Assembly (NCBI GenBank): GCA_963703145.1
Contig: OY969793.1
Location: 3,286,001 to 3,350,000 of the forward strand
Length of the DNA stretch: 64,000 nt
Direction: 5' to 3'
DNA from: Bog-756 sp963703145
Lineage (GTDB): Bacteria; Actinomycetota; Acidimicrobiia; Acidimicrobiales; RAAP-2
Position numbers and translations under genes: made by a program. This document shows positions 26,405-34,614 of the stretch, in pieces; position 1 is the stretch's first letter, and every line of letters starts with the position of its first letter. The notes under the pieces are model-generated. The model had not been told where the DNA came from and searched no databases. It was given only the letters and a program-made list of their open reading frames with translations.

Positions 26405-26911
26405 ATGACCACTTCACTCGTGTTCTACGGCATCCTCGGCATCATCTCGACGGCGGCCGCCATCTACGGCAACCGGAGGCTGTTCGGCAGCGGTGGCTCG
26501 GGCCGGGTTTCGGTACTCGAGGCGGTGTACTACCTCCTCGGTGTGGTGTCACTCGGTCTCGGCTGGTACTTCAACGTCCGCTACGTCCACCAATACGGCC
26601 ACACGGCCACCTACGTCGGGTACACCAAGGCCTTGTTCTCCAACTGGGCATCGGACTCGGCCGCCCAGGACTACATCATGGTCAACGTGATCCTGTTTCC
26701 GCTGTGGTCGATCACCGACGGCCGTCGCCGGGGTCTGCGTATGCCGTGGATCTTCTTCGTGATGAGCCTGTTCACCAGCCTGGCCTTTTCCGTGGCGTTC
26801 TACCTGGCGTTCGTCGAGCGCCAGATCCGTTTCACCCGGATCGATTCGAGAGCCCCGGCCGGTGTGACGCCCGACGCGGAGCGAACACTTGCCGTCACCA
26901 CCGACGACTGA
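26405..26911 (+). CDS. DUF2834-like integral membrane protein
   Basis: 168 residues. Four hydrophobic helices (about 5-20, 42-58, 90-105 and 117-140) surround the conserved-looking loop YTKALFSNWASDSAAQDYIMVNVILFPLW, which resembles the DUF2834 family (F-x-N-x-x-x-x-x-x-D segment between helices). The C-terminal 25 residues are a polar cytoplasmic tail. Function is unknown. The start has gaggggga 4 nt upstream, and an inverted repeat lies 28 nt before it. Confidence 0.65.
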   Translation: MTTSLVFYGILGIISTAAAIYGNRRLFGSGGSGRVSVLEAVYYLLGVVSLGLGWYFNVRYVHQYGHTATYVGYTKALFSNWASDSAAQDYIMVNVILFPLWSITDGRRRGLRMPWIFFVMSLFTSLAFSVAFYLAFVERQIRFTRIDSRAPAGVTPDAERTLAVTTDD

Positions 26912-26965
26912 CACCGACGGCGCAGGAGGCAGGGTCAGTGCTGCGGTGGGCTAGGGACAGCGCCA

Positions 26966-27352
26966 TCAGCGACCGAGATGGCGTTGGACGAGGGCCGGCG
27001 GAGCACAGGCCATCCAGGCATCTTCGATGGCCTCGCTCAACTCGCGATCTGTGGCCTTGTCCAGTCGCACCAGCACGGCCTTGTAGCCATCGAAGTGGGG
27101 AATCGTGAAGAACGCCCGCGGGTGGGACGCCAGAACGGCCTCTTTTTCTTCCAGATCGGAGACACTGACCGCCAGGATGGGACCGGCCGGTGGTGTGTCG
27201 TCCCCGAACCGCCTGACGTCCGCCTTGGTGAAGGGGCGCTCCCAGGCGAATCCCTTCGTGGCGACGAACCAGGTGCGATGTCCGTGCCGCAGCCCTTCGC
27301 TCACGTCCGGGAGGCCCAGAGCCAGGCGTGCCACGTCCTCGAACGTCACCAT
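26966..27352 (-). CDS. MmcQ/YjbR-family protein
   Basis: 128 residues. MVTFEDVARLALGLPDVSEGLRHGHRTWFVATKGFAWERPF, then FFTIPHFDGYKAVLVRLDKATDRELSEAIEDAWMACAPPALVQRHL, is the YjbR/CyaY-like double-wing fold, including the ALxLPxVxE opening and the C-terminal AW-x-x-x-APxxL helix. Some members bind DNA; most are uncharacterised. The start ATG 27352 is supported by TACGGT 6 nt upstream; the frame open to 27493 is not protein-like. It is downstream of, and on the same strand as, the SpoU methyltransferase at 27429. Confidence 0.75.
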   Translation of the reverse strand: MVTFEDVARLALGLPDVSEGLRHGHRTWFVATKGFAWERPFTKADVRRFGDDTPPAGPILAVSVSDLEEKEAVLASHPRAFFTIPHFDGYKAVLVRLDKATDRELSEAIEDAWMACAPPALVQRHLGR

Positions 27353-27358
27353 GGAGTC

Positions 27359-27364
27359 ACCGTA
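27359..27364 (-). promoter_or_regulatory. -10 box TACGGT for leaderless YjbR gene
   Basis: On the minus strand TACGGT ends exactly 6 nt before the ATG at 27352, with no Shine-Dalgarno sequence. Confidence 0.45.
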
Positions 27365-27428
27365 TCCCCGGGCTCGGTGGTACGCATCCCTGCTCGAGCG
27401 TTCACGACGGAGAACCAGGGTCGCTCGC

Positions 27429-28349
27429 TCAGTCGCCCGACAGTCGGTGAAACGCCACGGCGGCGGCAGTCGCCACGTTGAGCGAGTCGACACCTCGGGC
27501 CATCGGGATGGTCACCGTCTCGTCGGCCGCCGCGAGCGCCCCCGGCGATAGGCCCGGGCCTTCGGCCCCGAGGACGAGAGCGACACCGACGGTCGGCGAC
27601 GATGGTCCTCTGCCTGCCTCCGAGGCCAACCGAGCCTTCAGCGCCGCGAGGGTCAGCGGTGGAGCACGGAGGTGGGGAGGTTGGCCGGGGTGGGGCACCA
27701 TGGCAGCCACGAGGAATCCGGCGGATCGAACCTGGTCCAGACCCTCGGGCCACGGTGCCAGCCTGGCGAACGGCACCCGGAGGGCGTGGCCCACCGACAC
27801 TCGGATGGATCGGCGGTAGAGGGGGTCGGCGCATGTCGGGTCGAGGAGCACAGCGGCGGCACCGAAGGCAGCGGTGTTCCGGAACAGCGCACCGATGTTC
27901 TCGTAGTCATTCAACCCCTCTAGGACGGCGATCATCGGGATCATTGAGTCGGCACCTGGCTGCCGGGCGGCTCCGGCCAGGACGGTTCGGGCGTCCATCT
28001 CGTCCGGGCGTTGGGCTACGGCAACCACGCCGCGATGCAGCGCGAACCCGACGGTGGCCGCCACCACCTCCCGAGGTGCCACGTAGACCGGAGCGCCCCG
28101 GGCCAGCACTGCGGCGACCAAGTCGCCCGCCAGGGTGACCTGGTGGTCGTCGACGAGCAGGGATCGCACGAGGTGCTCGGATGCCACGAGCTGTCGCACG
28201 GCCACGCGGCCTTCGATGACGATGATGCCCCGCTCGGCCTCCAAGCCCACCCGGGCCCCCGGGTTCACGAGGTCGCGGTAGTCCGCGATCCGGGGATCAT
28301 CGGCATCGGTGACCTCGACGAGCTCTCCGGCTCCGTCGACAATGGCCAT
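27429..28349 (-). CDS. SpoU/TrmH-family RNA 2'-O-methyltransferase
   Basis: 306 residues. An N-terminal substrate-binding domain (about 1-130, including RGIIVIEGRVAVRQLV) precedes the knotted SPOUT domain, whose three motifs are all visible: LEGLNDYENIGALFRNTAAFG (motif 1), VALVLGAEGPGLSPG (motif 2) and VTIPMARGVDSLNVATAAAVAFH (motif 3). It methylates a ribose 2'-OH in rRNA or tRNA using S-adenosylmethionine; the exact nucleotide is not predictable. Its leaderless-type -10 box TAGGCT lies 6 nt before the ATG. Confidence 0.9.
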   Translation of the reverse strand: MAIVDGAGELVEVTDADDPRIADYRDLVNPGARVGLEAERGIIVIEGRVAVRQLVASEHLVRSLLVDDHQVTLAGDLVAAVLARGAPVYVAPREVVAATVGFALHRGVVAVAQRPDEMDARTVLAGAARQPGADSMIPMIAVLEGLNDYENIGALFRNTAAFGAAAVLLDPTCADPLYRRSIRVSVGHALRVPFARLAPWPEGLDQVRSAGFLVAAMVPHPGQPPHLRAPPLTLAALKARLASEAGRGPSSPTVGVALVLGAEGPGLSPGALAAADETVTIPMARGVDSLNVATAAAVAFHRLSGD

Positions 28350-28355
28350 GTCGAC

Positions 28356-28361
28356 AGCCTA
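28356..28361 (-). promoter_or_regulatory. -10 box TAGGCT for leaderless methyltransferase gene
   Basis: TAGGCT on the minus strand ends exactly 6 nt before the ATG at 28349; identical to the box in front of lepB. Confidence 0.5.
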
Positions 28362-28571
28362 GGAAGGCTGCACTCCACGGCGCACGGCCGGGAGCCGGGC
28401 GCAGGCGCCGCCTCGATCCAGAGCGCGCCCGCCCGGGCCGTGATCCCGATACCGAAGTCGCGGGAGAATACGGTGGTGGTTACGGCCACGCGGGAAGGCG
28501 GCGGCCTCAGGCCCCGAACTACGATGAGCCATGCCGGCTCGCCGGCGACGCCCCGACTCTGGAGAGCCGAA

Positions 28572-28910
28572 ATGTCCGCCCATGACGACGAACTCTGGGA
28601 ACAGGTGGGATCGGTCCTTGGTGCGCGGCCGGGTTGGAGCCTGCAGGCGTCGTCGTCGCCGGGCGCTCCACCGGCCTGGTGCCGCGTTTACGAGGGCGAG
28701 ATCGAGCTGTCGGTCAATGTCGATGGCGGCCACATCATCGTGTATCTCATGGACATGGATCGGGAAATCGCACTCGGCGATCTGGGTGAACTGGGCACGT
28801 GGCTCGATGCCCACGAAGCGGACTCACTCGGCGGACAGCCCCAGCCCGGTGAAGTACTCGACCAGTTGGTGCACGGGAAGGTCACCAAGTGGGGCGACCC
28901 GGGCGCGTAG
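28572..28910 (+). CDS. Small acidic protein of unknown function
   Basis: 112 residues, not recognised. It has an amphipathic start (MSAHDDELWEQVGSVLG), then ELSVNVDGGHIIVYLMDMDREIALGDLGELGTWLDAHEADSLG, which looks like an alpha/beta immunity-like or SUFU/Imm1-like small domain, and an unstructured end. ATG 28572 is preceded by ggag with suitable spacing. An in-frame ATG at 28524 would add 16 residues. It is divergent from the methyltransferase and convergent with the dehydrogenase at 28953. Confidence 0.5.
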   Translation: MSAHDDELWEQVGSVLGARPGWSLQASSSPGAPPAWCRVYEGEIELSVNVDGGHIIVYLMDMDREIALGDLGELGTWLDAHEADSLGGQPQPGEVLDQLVHGKVTKWGDPGA

Positions 28911-28952
28911 CAGCTGGAGGTTGGCGGTGAGACAGTGCACCGCCTCACCGCC

Positions 28953-30143
28953 TCACTGCGTCGCTGGGCGGAACACCACTTTGACCGCCTTGCTGGACTC
29001 CTTGTCGAGCCCGGTGCGAACGGCCTCGCGGTAGTCGTCGAGGACGAATTCGTGCGTTACGACGAGGTCGTCGGGAAAGCGCTGCTGGGACAGGATGTCC
29101 AAGGCGACGTCGATGGAATGGTCCCGGTCGCCAAGCGACGCCAGGCCGATCGAGGCGGCCGGGTCACGCCCGTGGTCGACTGAACCGATCACGACCGCCT
29201 CCTTGTACCAGAGCGGCGTCATGTCGACCCGCCCGATGCCCATGGCCCCGAGGAGAATCACCGTCCCGCGGTTGTCGACGGCGCGCAGTGCGTCGGTGGT
29301 GGCACCGGGGCTCCCTGCTGCTTCGACCACATAGGGGAACCCGCCAACGAGCATGTGGTCCTGTCCCGACCCGACGGTCCGCACGCCGAGGATGCCGGCA
29401 AGGGCTTCGAAAGCTTCGGCCCCCGATGCCTGGACGACGTGGGCCGCACCGCACACCGTGGCGGCCACCGCCTGATGGGGGTGCCGGACCATGACGGTCA
29501 CCGGGCTGTCCGGGAACAGCGCATCGAGGGCGATGAGCGCGGCCAGCCCGATGATTCCTCCGCCGATGACGAGGATGGGCACGCCAGGCTCCGGGGGCCG
29601 CCAGCCCAAGCCGTGGAGGGCGATGGAGACCGGCTCGTGCAGCCCGGCGATCCGGTCCGGGACGCCGACAGGGATCTCGTGGAGCATTGACGGGTGGGCC
29701 ACCACCTGGTCGGCCCAACCGCCACCGAGACCATCGGTGAAACCGATTGATCGACCCGGCGTCAGGATCCGGCTGTCGAGCTCCAGGCAACTCGACGGCC
29801 AGCCCCGTTCGCAGTTGGCGCACGGCGGCACAATGCCGCGTACGAGACACGGGAGGATCGGGTCGACCGCCACCCGGGTGCCGATCGTCCACGGGCAGTC
29901 CGGGCCCACCTCGATGATCGACCCGGCGATCTCGTGGCCCAGGACGAATGGGAGGGTGCCCACGGTCACGAGAGTGGGGGACCCACCCCCGCTGGGTGAG
30001 AACAGGTGGAGGTCGCTGCCGCAGATCCCGCCCGTGGTCACCGACACCCGGGCCCATTGCCCGGTCGGAAGGGTCGGTTCAGGCACCTTGGACAGCGACG
30101 CGGCGAACTCGGGATCGACCAGGTCGAAGCGGACGGCCTTCAC
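28953..30143 (-). CDS. Zinc-dependent alcohol/polyol dehydrogenase (MDR family)
   Basis: 396 residues. The catalytic zinc site is indicated by GGICGSDLHLF (Cys) and GHEIAGS (His-Glu). A structural-zinc lobe is suggested by CLVRGIVPPCANCERGWPSSC, with several cysteines. The Rossmann loop ILVIGGGIIGLAALIAL binds NAD(P). It oxidises secondary alcohols or polyols, as in threonine or sorbitol dehydrogenases. A roughly 10-residue insertion after GSDLHLF and the extra Cys in the lobe differ from the standard form. The start is GTG. It stands alone on this strand. Confidence 0.85.
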   Translation of the reverse strand: MKAVRFDLVDPEFAASLSKVPEPTLPTGQWARVSVTTGGICGSDLHLFSPSGGGSPTLVTVGTLPFVLGHEIAGSIIEVGPDCPWTIGTRVAVDPILPCLVRGIVPPCANCERGWPSSCLELDSRILTPGRSIGFTDGLGGGWADQVVAHPSMLHEIPVGVPDRIAGLHEPVSIALHGLGWRPPEPGVPILVIGGGIIGLAALIALDALFPDSPVTVMVRHPHQAVAATVCGAAHVVQASGAEAFEALAGILGVRTVGSGQDHMLVGGFPYVVEAAGSPGATTDALRAVDNRGTVILLGAMGIGRVDMTPLWYKEAVVIGSVDHGRDPAASIGLASLGDRDHSIDVALDILSQQRFPDDLVVTHEFVLDDYREAVRTGLDKESSKAVKVVFRPATQ

Positions 30144-30264
30144 CCGTGCAGTCTCGCATCACCGATCGGGGCCGCGTCGGAGACTCATGGTCGAGGGCGG
30201 ATGCTCGTGGGGCGTTGGGCGTCGAGTCACGGTCGGCACGCGCGGCCGACGACACACGGCGGCA

Positions 30265-30828
30265 TCAGGCTGGAGGTGACCACTCCTTGTCGAGCACGCG
30301 CTTGACCATCGGCTCGAACCTGTCCATCGGCTCACTCACGTAGTCCGGATCGAAGGACACCTCGTCGTAGAGGGCACAGAACTCCGCCGTCCGGTCGAAG
30401 TACGGGCTGTCCCGGTAGGCGTCGCGCTCGTTGGGGTCGATCTGCAGGTGCTGACCGAAGAAGTACACCTGGAACACCGGGTGGTGCGCCAGCATCCAGT
30501 AGTTGGCCTCGGCGATGAACGGGCGCAGGATCGCCGCCACGACCTCGCCATGGTTGAAAGGGCCCAGCGACTCGCCGATGTCATGGAGCAGCGCACACAC
30601 GACATACTCCTCATCCCTACCGTCCCGCCAGGACCGGGTGGCAGCCTGCAGGCTGTGTTCGCAGCGGTCCACCGGGTAGGCCTCGTCCCCCTTGAGTCCG
30701 GTCAGCATGCCGATGAGCATGGCGGGCAGTGCCGCCACGTTCTGTTCGTGAACTCGGGCGAGAACTGCGAAGTCGGCATCGGTGCCTTCGTCCATCCGCC
30801 GGAAGTGCATTCGGTCGGCCTGATCCAT
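30265..30828 (-). CDS. HD-domain metal-dependent phosphohydrolase-like protein
   Basis: 187 residues. DRCEHSLQAATRSWRDGRDEEYVVCALLHDIGESLGPFNHGEVVAAILRPFIAEANYWMLAHHPVFQ contains the H..HD..H pattern of the HD superfamily, with HDIGE as the signature and a later HH pair. Relatives in actinobacteria and proteobacteria are small predicted phosphohydrolases with sequence close to inositol oxygenase-like HD proteins. The substrate is unknown. ATG 30828 is preferred because TATCTT lies 8 nt upstream; an in-frame GTG at 30858 would add ten residues. Confidence 0.75.
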   Translation of the reverse strand: MDQADRMHFRRMDEGTDADFAVLARVHEQNVAALPAMLIGMLTGLKGDEAYPVDRCEHSLQAATRSWRDGRDEEYVVCALLHDIGESLGPFNHGEVVAAILRPFIAEANYWMLAHHPVFQVYFFGQHLQIDPNERDAYRDSPYFDRTAEFCALYDEVSFDPDYVSEPMDRFEPMVKRVLDKEWSPPA

Positions 30829-30900
30829 GCCGCGCGAAGATAGTTGGCGCCGGGCCACAGGCCCAGCGAGGGCGCCTGGGTCCGGGTGCCCAGCCGACCG

Positions 30901-31785
30901 TCAGGGCAGTGAGGCTCTCGCGTTCGTCAGCAGACGCTGCAGGTGCAGTCCGCGCCGGAGGTCGAGCGGGTGTGACGCTCTTGTCGTCGCGGTGACCACG
31001 AACTCGTCGACGATCCGGGGCAGCACCTCGGCCGACAGGCCCGTGGTGTCCACGTCGATCAGCCGGTCCCGAGTGAAGACCTCAACACCGGCACGGGCCG
31101 GCTCGATCCCGGTCACCGAGGACAGCGAGGCCTCGCTGACGGCGCCGCCCTCGTGGTCGAGCAGGAGCCCGACCCACCGGAGCGGATCACCGTGGGCCCG
31201 GATGCCAATGACTGGGCCGAGGGCGACATCGAGGAGGTCGATGACATGGGGACCAAGGTCCATGAGTGGGCCCTCTTCGAGCCGCCACGGCGTGGCGAAC
31301 ATGCCGCCCAGCATGGCACCGGCCAGGAACTGCCCTCGGGCGCCGACCACGTCGGGCGCGGCAGCCACCTGGTCGAGGAACCGGCGGACATGGTCGGCAT
31401 AGCGCCAGGTCAGCACCATCTGGGTGGGCACATCATGGGACTGCACCACATCGGCCAGGGATTGAGCGAGTCCGAGGTCGAGGGCGATGGGCTTCTCGAG
31501 GAGCAGCGCCTTCCCGGCCTCAGCGGCCACCGAGGCCATCGAGGCCTGGACATCGGGAGGGACGGCGAACGAGAGTGCGTCCACGCGGCTGAGCAGCTCG
31601 TCGTACGACGCCAAGCCGACAGCACCATGGGGATGGGCCACCTCCTCGGCCGCCTCGACCCGACGCCCCCAAACCCCGACCAGCTTCACCCCGGGGTGGT
31701 GGGCAAACATCGGTGCGTGCACGAATCGGGCCCAGGGTCCCGCACCGACGACGCCGACCCGTAGGGGCTCTTCTTCCGAGGTCAC
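30901..31785 (-). CDS. Gfo/Idh/MocA-family NAD(P)-dependent oxidoreductase
   Basis: 294 residues from GTG 31785. LRVGVVGAGPWARFVHAPMFAHHPGVKLVGVWGR is the Rossmann opening, LLLEKPIAL contains the conserved EKP that holds the catalytic Lys, and MDLGPHVIDLLDVALG carries the G-x-H-x-x-D site. It oxidises or reduces a sugar, inositol or similar substrate. The GTG is favoured because it leaves only four residues before the first strand and has TATCGT 7 nt upstream; the frame is open to 31872. It follows the HD gene order on the minus strand with 72 nt between them. Confidence 0.85.
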   Translation of the reverse strand: MTSEEEPLRVGVVGAGPWARFVHAPMFAHHPGVKLVGVWGRRVEAAEEVAHPHGAVGLASYDELLSRVDALSFAVPPDVQASMASVAAEAGKALLLEKPIALDLGLAQSLADVVQSHDVPTQMVLTWRYADHVRRFLDQVAAAPDVVGARGQFLAGAMLGGMFATPWRLEEGPLMDLGPHVIDLLDVALGPVIGIRAHGDPLRWVGLLLDHEGGAVSEASLSSVTGIEPARAGVEVFTRDRLIDVDTTGLSAEVLPRIVDEFVVTATTRASHPLDLRRGLHLQRLLTNARASLP

Positions 31786-31792
31786 CGGCTCC

Positions 31793-31798
31793 ACGATA
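31793..31798 (-). promoter_or_regulatory. -10 box TATCGT for Gfo/Idh/MocA gene
   Basis: On the minus strand TATCGT lies 7 nt before the GTG at 31785; it both suggests a leaderless transcript and decides the start. Confidence 0.35.
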
Positions 31799-31929
31799 GG
31801 CAGCATGGTGGTGCCAGGACCTGACCCTCCGGCTCCGAGCAGGCCTTCAGGCAGGTGTCTAAGGTTCATCACCAGGGCAGGGGACGCTTCAGTGGCTAAT
31901 CAGCAGGATCAATTGAGAGTGGTGGGCCG

Positions 31930-33594
31930 ATGGACGGGGACATCGTCATACGGGGCGGGATCGTGGTGGATGGGAACGGTGGTCCTGGACGGCCCGCCGA
32001 TGTGGCGGTCCGGGACGGCATCGTCGTCGCCATCGGTGAGGGGCTGTCGGGAGACACCGAACTCGACGCGTCCGGACAGGTCGTCGCACCGGGATTCATC
32101 GATATCCACACCCACTATGACGCCCAGGTGTTCTGGGACCCCGACCTCAGCCCCTCGTCCTTCCACGGCGTCACCACGGTCGTCGCCGGCAATTGCGGGT
32201 TCTCGATCGCGCCCAACCGCCCCGACGGGGTGGAGATGCTGGTTCGCACCCTCCAACACGTCGAGGACATGAGCTTCGACACGCTTATGGCCGGCGTCCC
32301 CTGGGACGACTTCGGGAGCTTTCCTCAGTATCTCGACGCGGTCGAGCGCCGCGGGGTGTCGTTGAACTACAGCTGTTACGTCGGCCACACCGCGGTCCGG
32401 TTGTTCGCCATGGGCCCCGATGCCTACGAGCGGGCCGCGACCGACGCCGAACTGGCCGAAATGGTGCGCGTCGTCGATGAAGCACTCGACGCCGGTGCCA
32501 TCGGCTTCGCATCGAGTTGGTCCCCCACCCACAACGGCGATCACGGCCGGCCGGTACCGTCGAGGGTCGGCGACCTGGTGGAGCTGGCCGCACTGCTGGA
32601 GCCGCTGCGAAACCGCAGCCGTGGTGTGGCCGCCCTCTTGCCCGGTGGTGTCATGTCGCACGCCGAGTTGTTCGAGCTTCAGCGAAGGATCGGTCGACCC
32701 TTCACGTGGACGGCGCTGCTCACTTTCTCCGGGTCTGACTACCACGAGCACGTAATGGATGAGCACGCGGCGGCCCGGGCCTCAGGAGTGGACGTATGGC
32801 CCCAGGTCTCCTGTCGACCCCTGGTGTTCCAGATGAACATGGCTGAGCCCTTCTCGCTCAACACGTTTCCCAATTTTGCTGCGCTGATGGATGCTCCGAC
32901 CGAGGACCGAAAGGCGGCCTACCGCGACCCCGCCTGGCGGGCGACCACCCAGGAGCAACTGACGTCGGGTGGCTTCAGCCTGTTCAATGCGGCGTCCCTG
33001 ATCGTGGCCGAGTCGGCCACCAGGCCGGACCTGATCGATCGGCGGGTGGTCGACCTGGCCGACGACCAGGGCACCACTCCGCTCGACGTGCTGCTCGATG
33101 TGTCTTTGGCCGACGACCTCGGCACCCGTTTCTGGTCGGTCCTGGCCAATGACAACACCGAAGGGATCGGCTATCTGTTGCCGAGGGACGATGTGCTCTT
33201 GGGACTGGCCGACTCCGGTGCCCACGTGAGCCAGCTGTGTGATGCCTGCTTTGCCACCGACCTCTTGGGGAATTGGGTCCGGGAGCGCGAGGTCATGAGC
33301 CTGGAACATGCCATCCACAAGCTGACTGCCGAGCCGGCCCGGGTCTACGGGTTCAGTGATCGGGGGTCACTGGAGGTGGGGAAGGCTGCCGACCTCGTGG
33401 TGTTCGATCCGAAGACGGTGGCACCTGGGCCCATCCGCCGGGTGGTCGATTTCCCGGCGGGAGGCGAGCGCTTGACCGCTGACGAGCCGGTGGGAATGAC
33501 CCACACCCTGGTGAACGGCGTGCCCATCCGGCGTGACGGCGCACCGGTGGCCGCAGTGCTCGGTCAGAGGCCCGGCGTCGTACTCCGCTCCTAA
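31930..33594 (+). CDS. N-acyl-D-amino-acid deacylase-like amidohydrolase
   Basis: 554 residues of the metal-dependent amidohydrolase superfamily. The N-terminal beta-sandwich strand DIVIRGGIVVDGNGGPGRPADVAVRDGIVVAIG precedes the metal motif GFIDIHTHYDAQVFWDP (H-x-H). GNCGFSIAP follows, typical of D-aminoacylases, as do later GLADSGAHVSQLCD (catalytic Asp region) and GSLEVGKAADLVVFDP at the end. It hydrolyses an N-acyl amide or similar bond in the cytoplasm; the natural substrate is unknown. It is divergent from the Gfo/Idh/MocA gene. Confidence 0.85.
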   Translation: MDGDIVIRGGIVVDGNGGPGRPADVAVRDGIVVAIGEGLSGDTELDASGQVVAPGFIDIHTHYDAQVFWDPDLSPSSFHGVTTVVAGNCGFSIAPNRPDGVEMLVRTLQHVEDMSFDTLMAGVPWDDFGSFPQYLDAVERRGVSLNYSCYVGHTAVRLFAMGPDAYERAATDAELAEMVRVVDEALDAGAIGFASSWSPTHNGDHGRPVPSRVGDLVELAALLEPLRNRSRGVAALLPGGVMSHAELFELQRRIGRPFTWTALLTFSGSDYHEHVMDEHAAARASGVDVWPQVSCRPLVFQMNMAEPFSLNTFPNFAALMDAPTEDRKAAYRDPAWRATTQEQLTSGGFSLFNAASLIVAESATRPDLIDRRVVDLADDQGTTPLDVLLDVSLADDLGTRFWSVLANDNTEGIGYLLPRDDVLLGLADSGAHVSQLCDACFATDLLGNWVREREVMSLEHAIHKLTAEPARVYGFSDRGSLEVGKAADLVVFDPKTVAPGPIRRVVDFPAGGERLTADEPVGMTHTLVNGVPIRRDGAPVAAVLGQRPGVVLRS

Positions 33595-33749
33595 TCACTG
33601 GGGCGCCCGACCCTGCTCCGCACGGTCCCCTGTCGCGGGGAGAGCACCGAGGTCTCCTGGTGATGAACCGCCGCGGTCACGGCCCCGGGTTGCGTACCAT
33701 GACCTGCCGCCCTCGTCGGTAGGCGTGCCAGGAACTGGTTGCGGGCCGC

Positions 33750-34469
33750 TCACGAGCGGGCAGTCAGTGACTGCGTCCGCTCGGGCAGGAGCAACACCGC
33801 TCCGACCAGAAAGCCAAGGGCGCCCACGAAGGTGCCGAGATTGGACAGCTGCGCGTTCCGGACCTCACCGGTCGATGGAATGATGTACCCGGCGACCGCG
33901 GAGACTCCGAACGCAACCGATCCCGCAAGATTCAATGCGGTGATCCGCCACGAAAGGCTCTGCGGCGCCCACTCGAACCATCGGTGGTCGATTTCGAACC
34001 AGGCCAACGCGCTGGCGACCAGGAAGCAGACCGATCCGATGGCATCAGGTCGCCAGACGTGTTGGTGGGCGGCCTCGGTCGTGAGATTAATTCGTGCGGC
34101 ATTCCCGGTACTGACGTTGAAATAGACGGTTCCGACCAATTGGACTGATGAGGCCCACCAGTCGATCTGGTGCGGCCGAAGGACGAAGAACTTCCGCCCG
34201 GACCCAGAGTGACCGTCCCCTCCTGCATCGACCGACTCCCGGTACTGCAGCGCCGCGGCGGCGGTGAAGAAGATGGAACCTATGAAAAAGGTGACCGAAT
34301 CAGCCCGGGTGCCTACCCCGTGGGAGTAGAGGGGGAGCGCACCGAGCGCAAATAGCAGGGAGCCCACAGCGAAGAGCACCGCGATCCACCAACCGCGGGC
34401 ACGAGGGGCCCACCAGGTCCCCGGCGGCTCGCCTGCCGATGCCAGCTTTCGTCTCAGCCGTGACTCCAC
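33750..34469 (-). CDS. YrhK-like integral membrane protein
   Basis: 239 residues with about six hydrophobic helices (near 28-46, 57-72, 104-118, 143-160, 173-195 and 210-228). WWIAVLFAVGSLLFALGALPLYSHGVG and DAIGSVCFLVASALAWFEIDHRW resemble the YrhK-like membrane domain repeated twice, a family seen in actinobacteria without a known function. Between helices is a polar loop (YRESVDAGGDGHSGSGRKFFVLRPHQIDWW). GTG start at 34469. It is divergent from the secreted propeller gene at 34615. Confidence 0.6.
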   Translation of the reverse strand: MESRLRRKLASAGEPPGTWWAPRARGWWIAVLFAVGSLLFALGALPLYSHGVGTRADSVTFFIGSIFFTAAAALQYRESVDAGGDGHSGSGRKFFVLRPHQIDWWASSVQLVGTVYFNVSTGNAARINLTTEAAHQHVWRPDAIGSVCFLVASALAWFEIDHRWFEWAPQSLSWRITALNLAGSVAFGVSAVAGYIIPSTGEVRNAQLSNLGTFVGALGFLVGAVLLLPERTQSLTARS

Positions 34470-34601
34470 AGCCGATCACCCTTCCACGAACGACCGCACA
34501 CGGCCAACGACGTCTGTGCTCCCGGCGTGAGGGAGCCGCACGAGATCGCCCCGCCATCAAGGGCGATGAGCCGCTTGTCAGCGCGAGAAGCGCAAACGTC
34601 G

Positions 34602-34607
34602 TACCGT
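34602..34607 (+). promoter_or_regulatory. -10 box TACCGT for PQQ-type propeller gene
   Basis: TACCGT lies 7 nt before the ATG at 34615 with no Shine-Dalgarno sequence in the gap. Confidence 0.4.
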
Positions 34608-34614
34608 CGGACCG

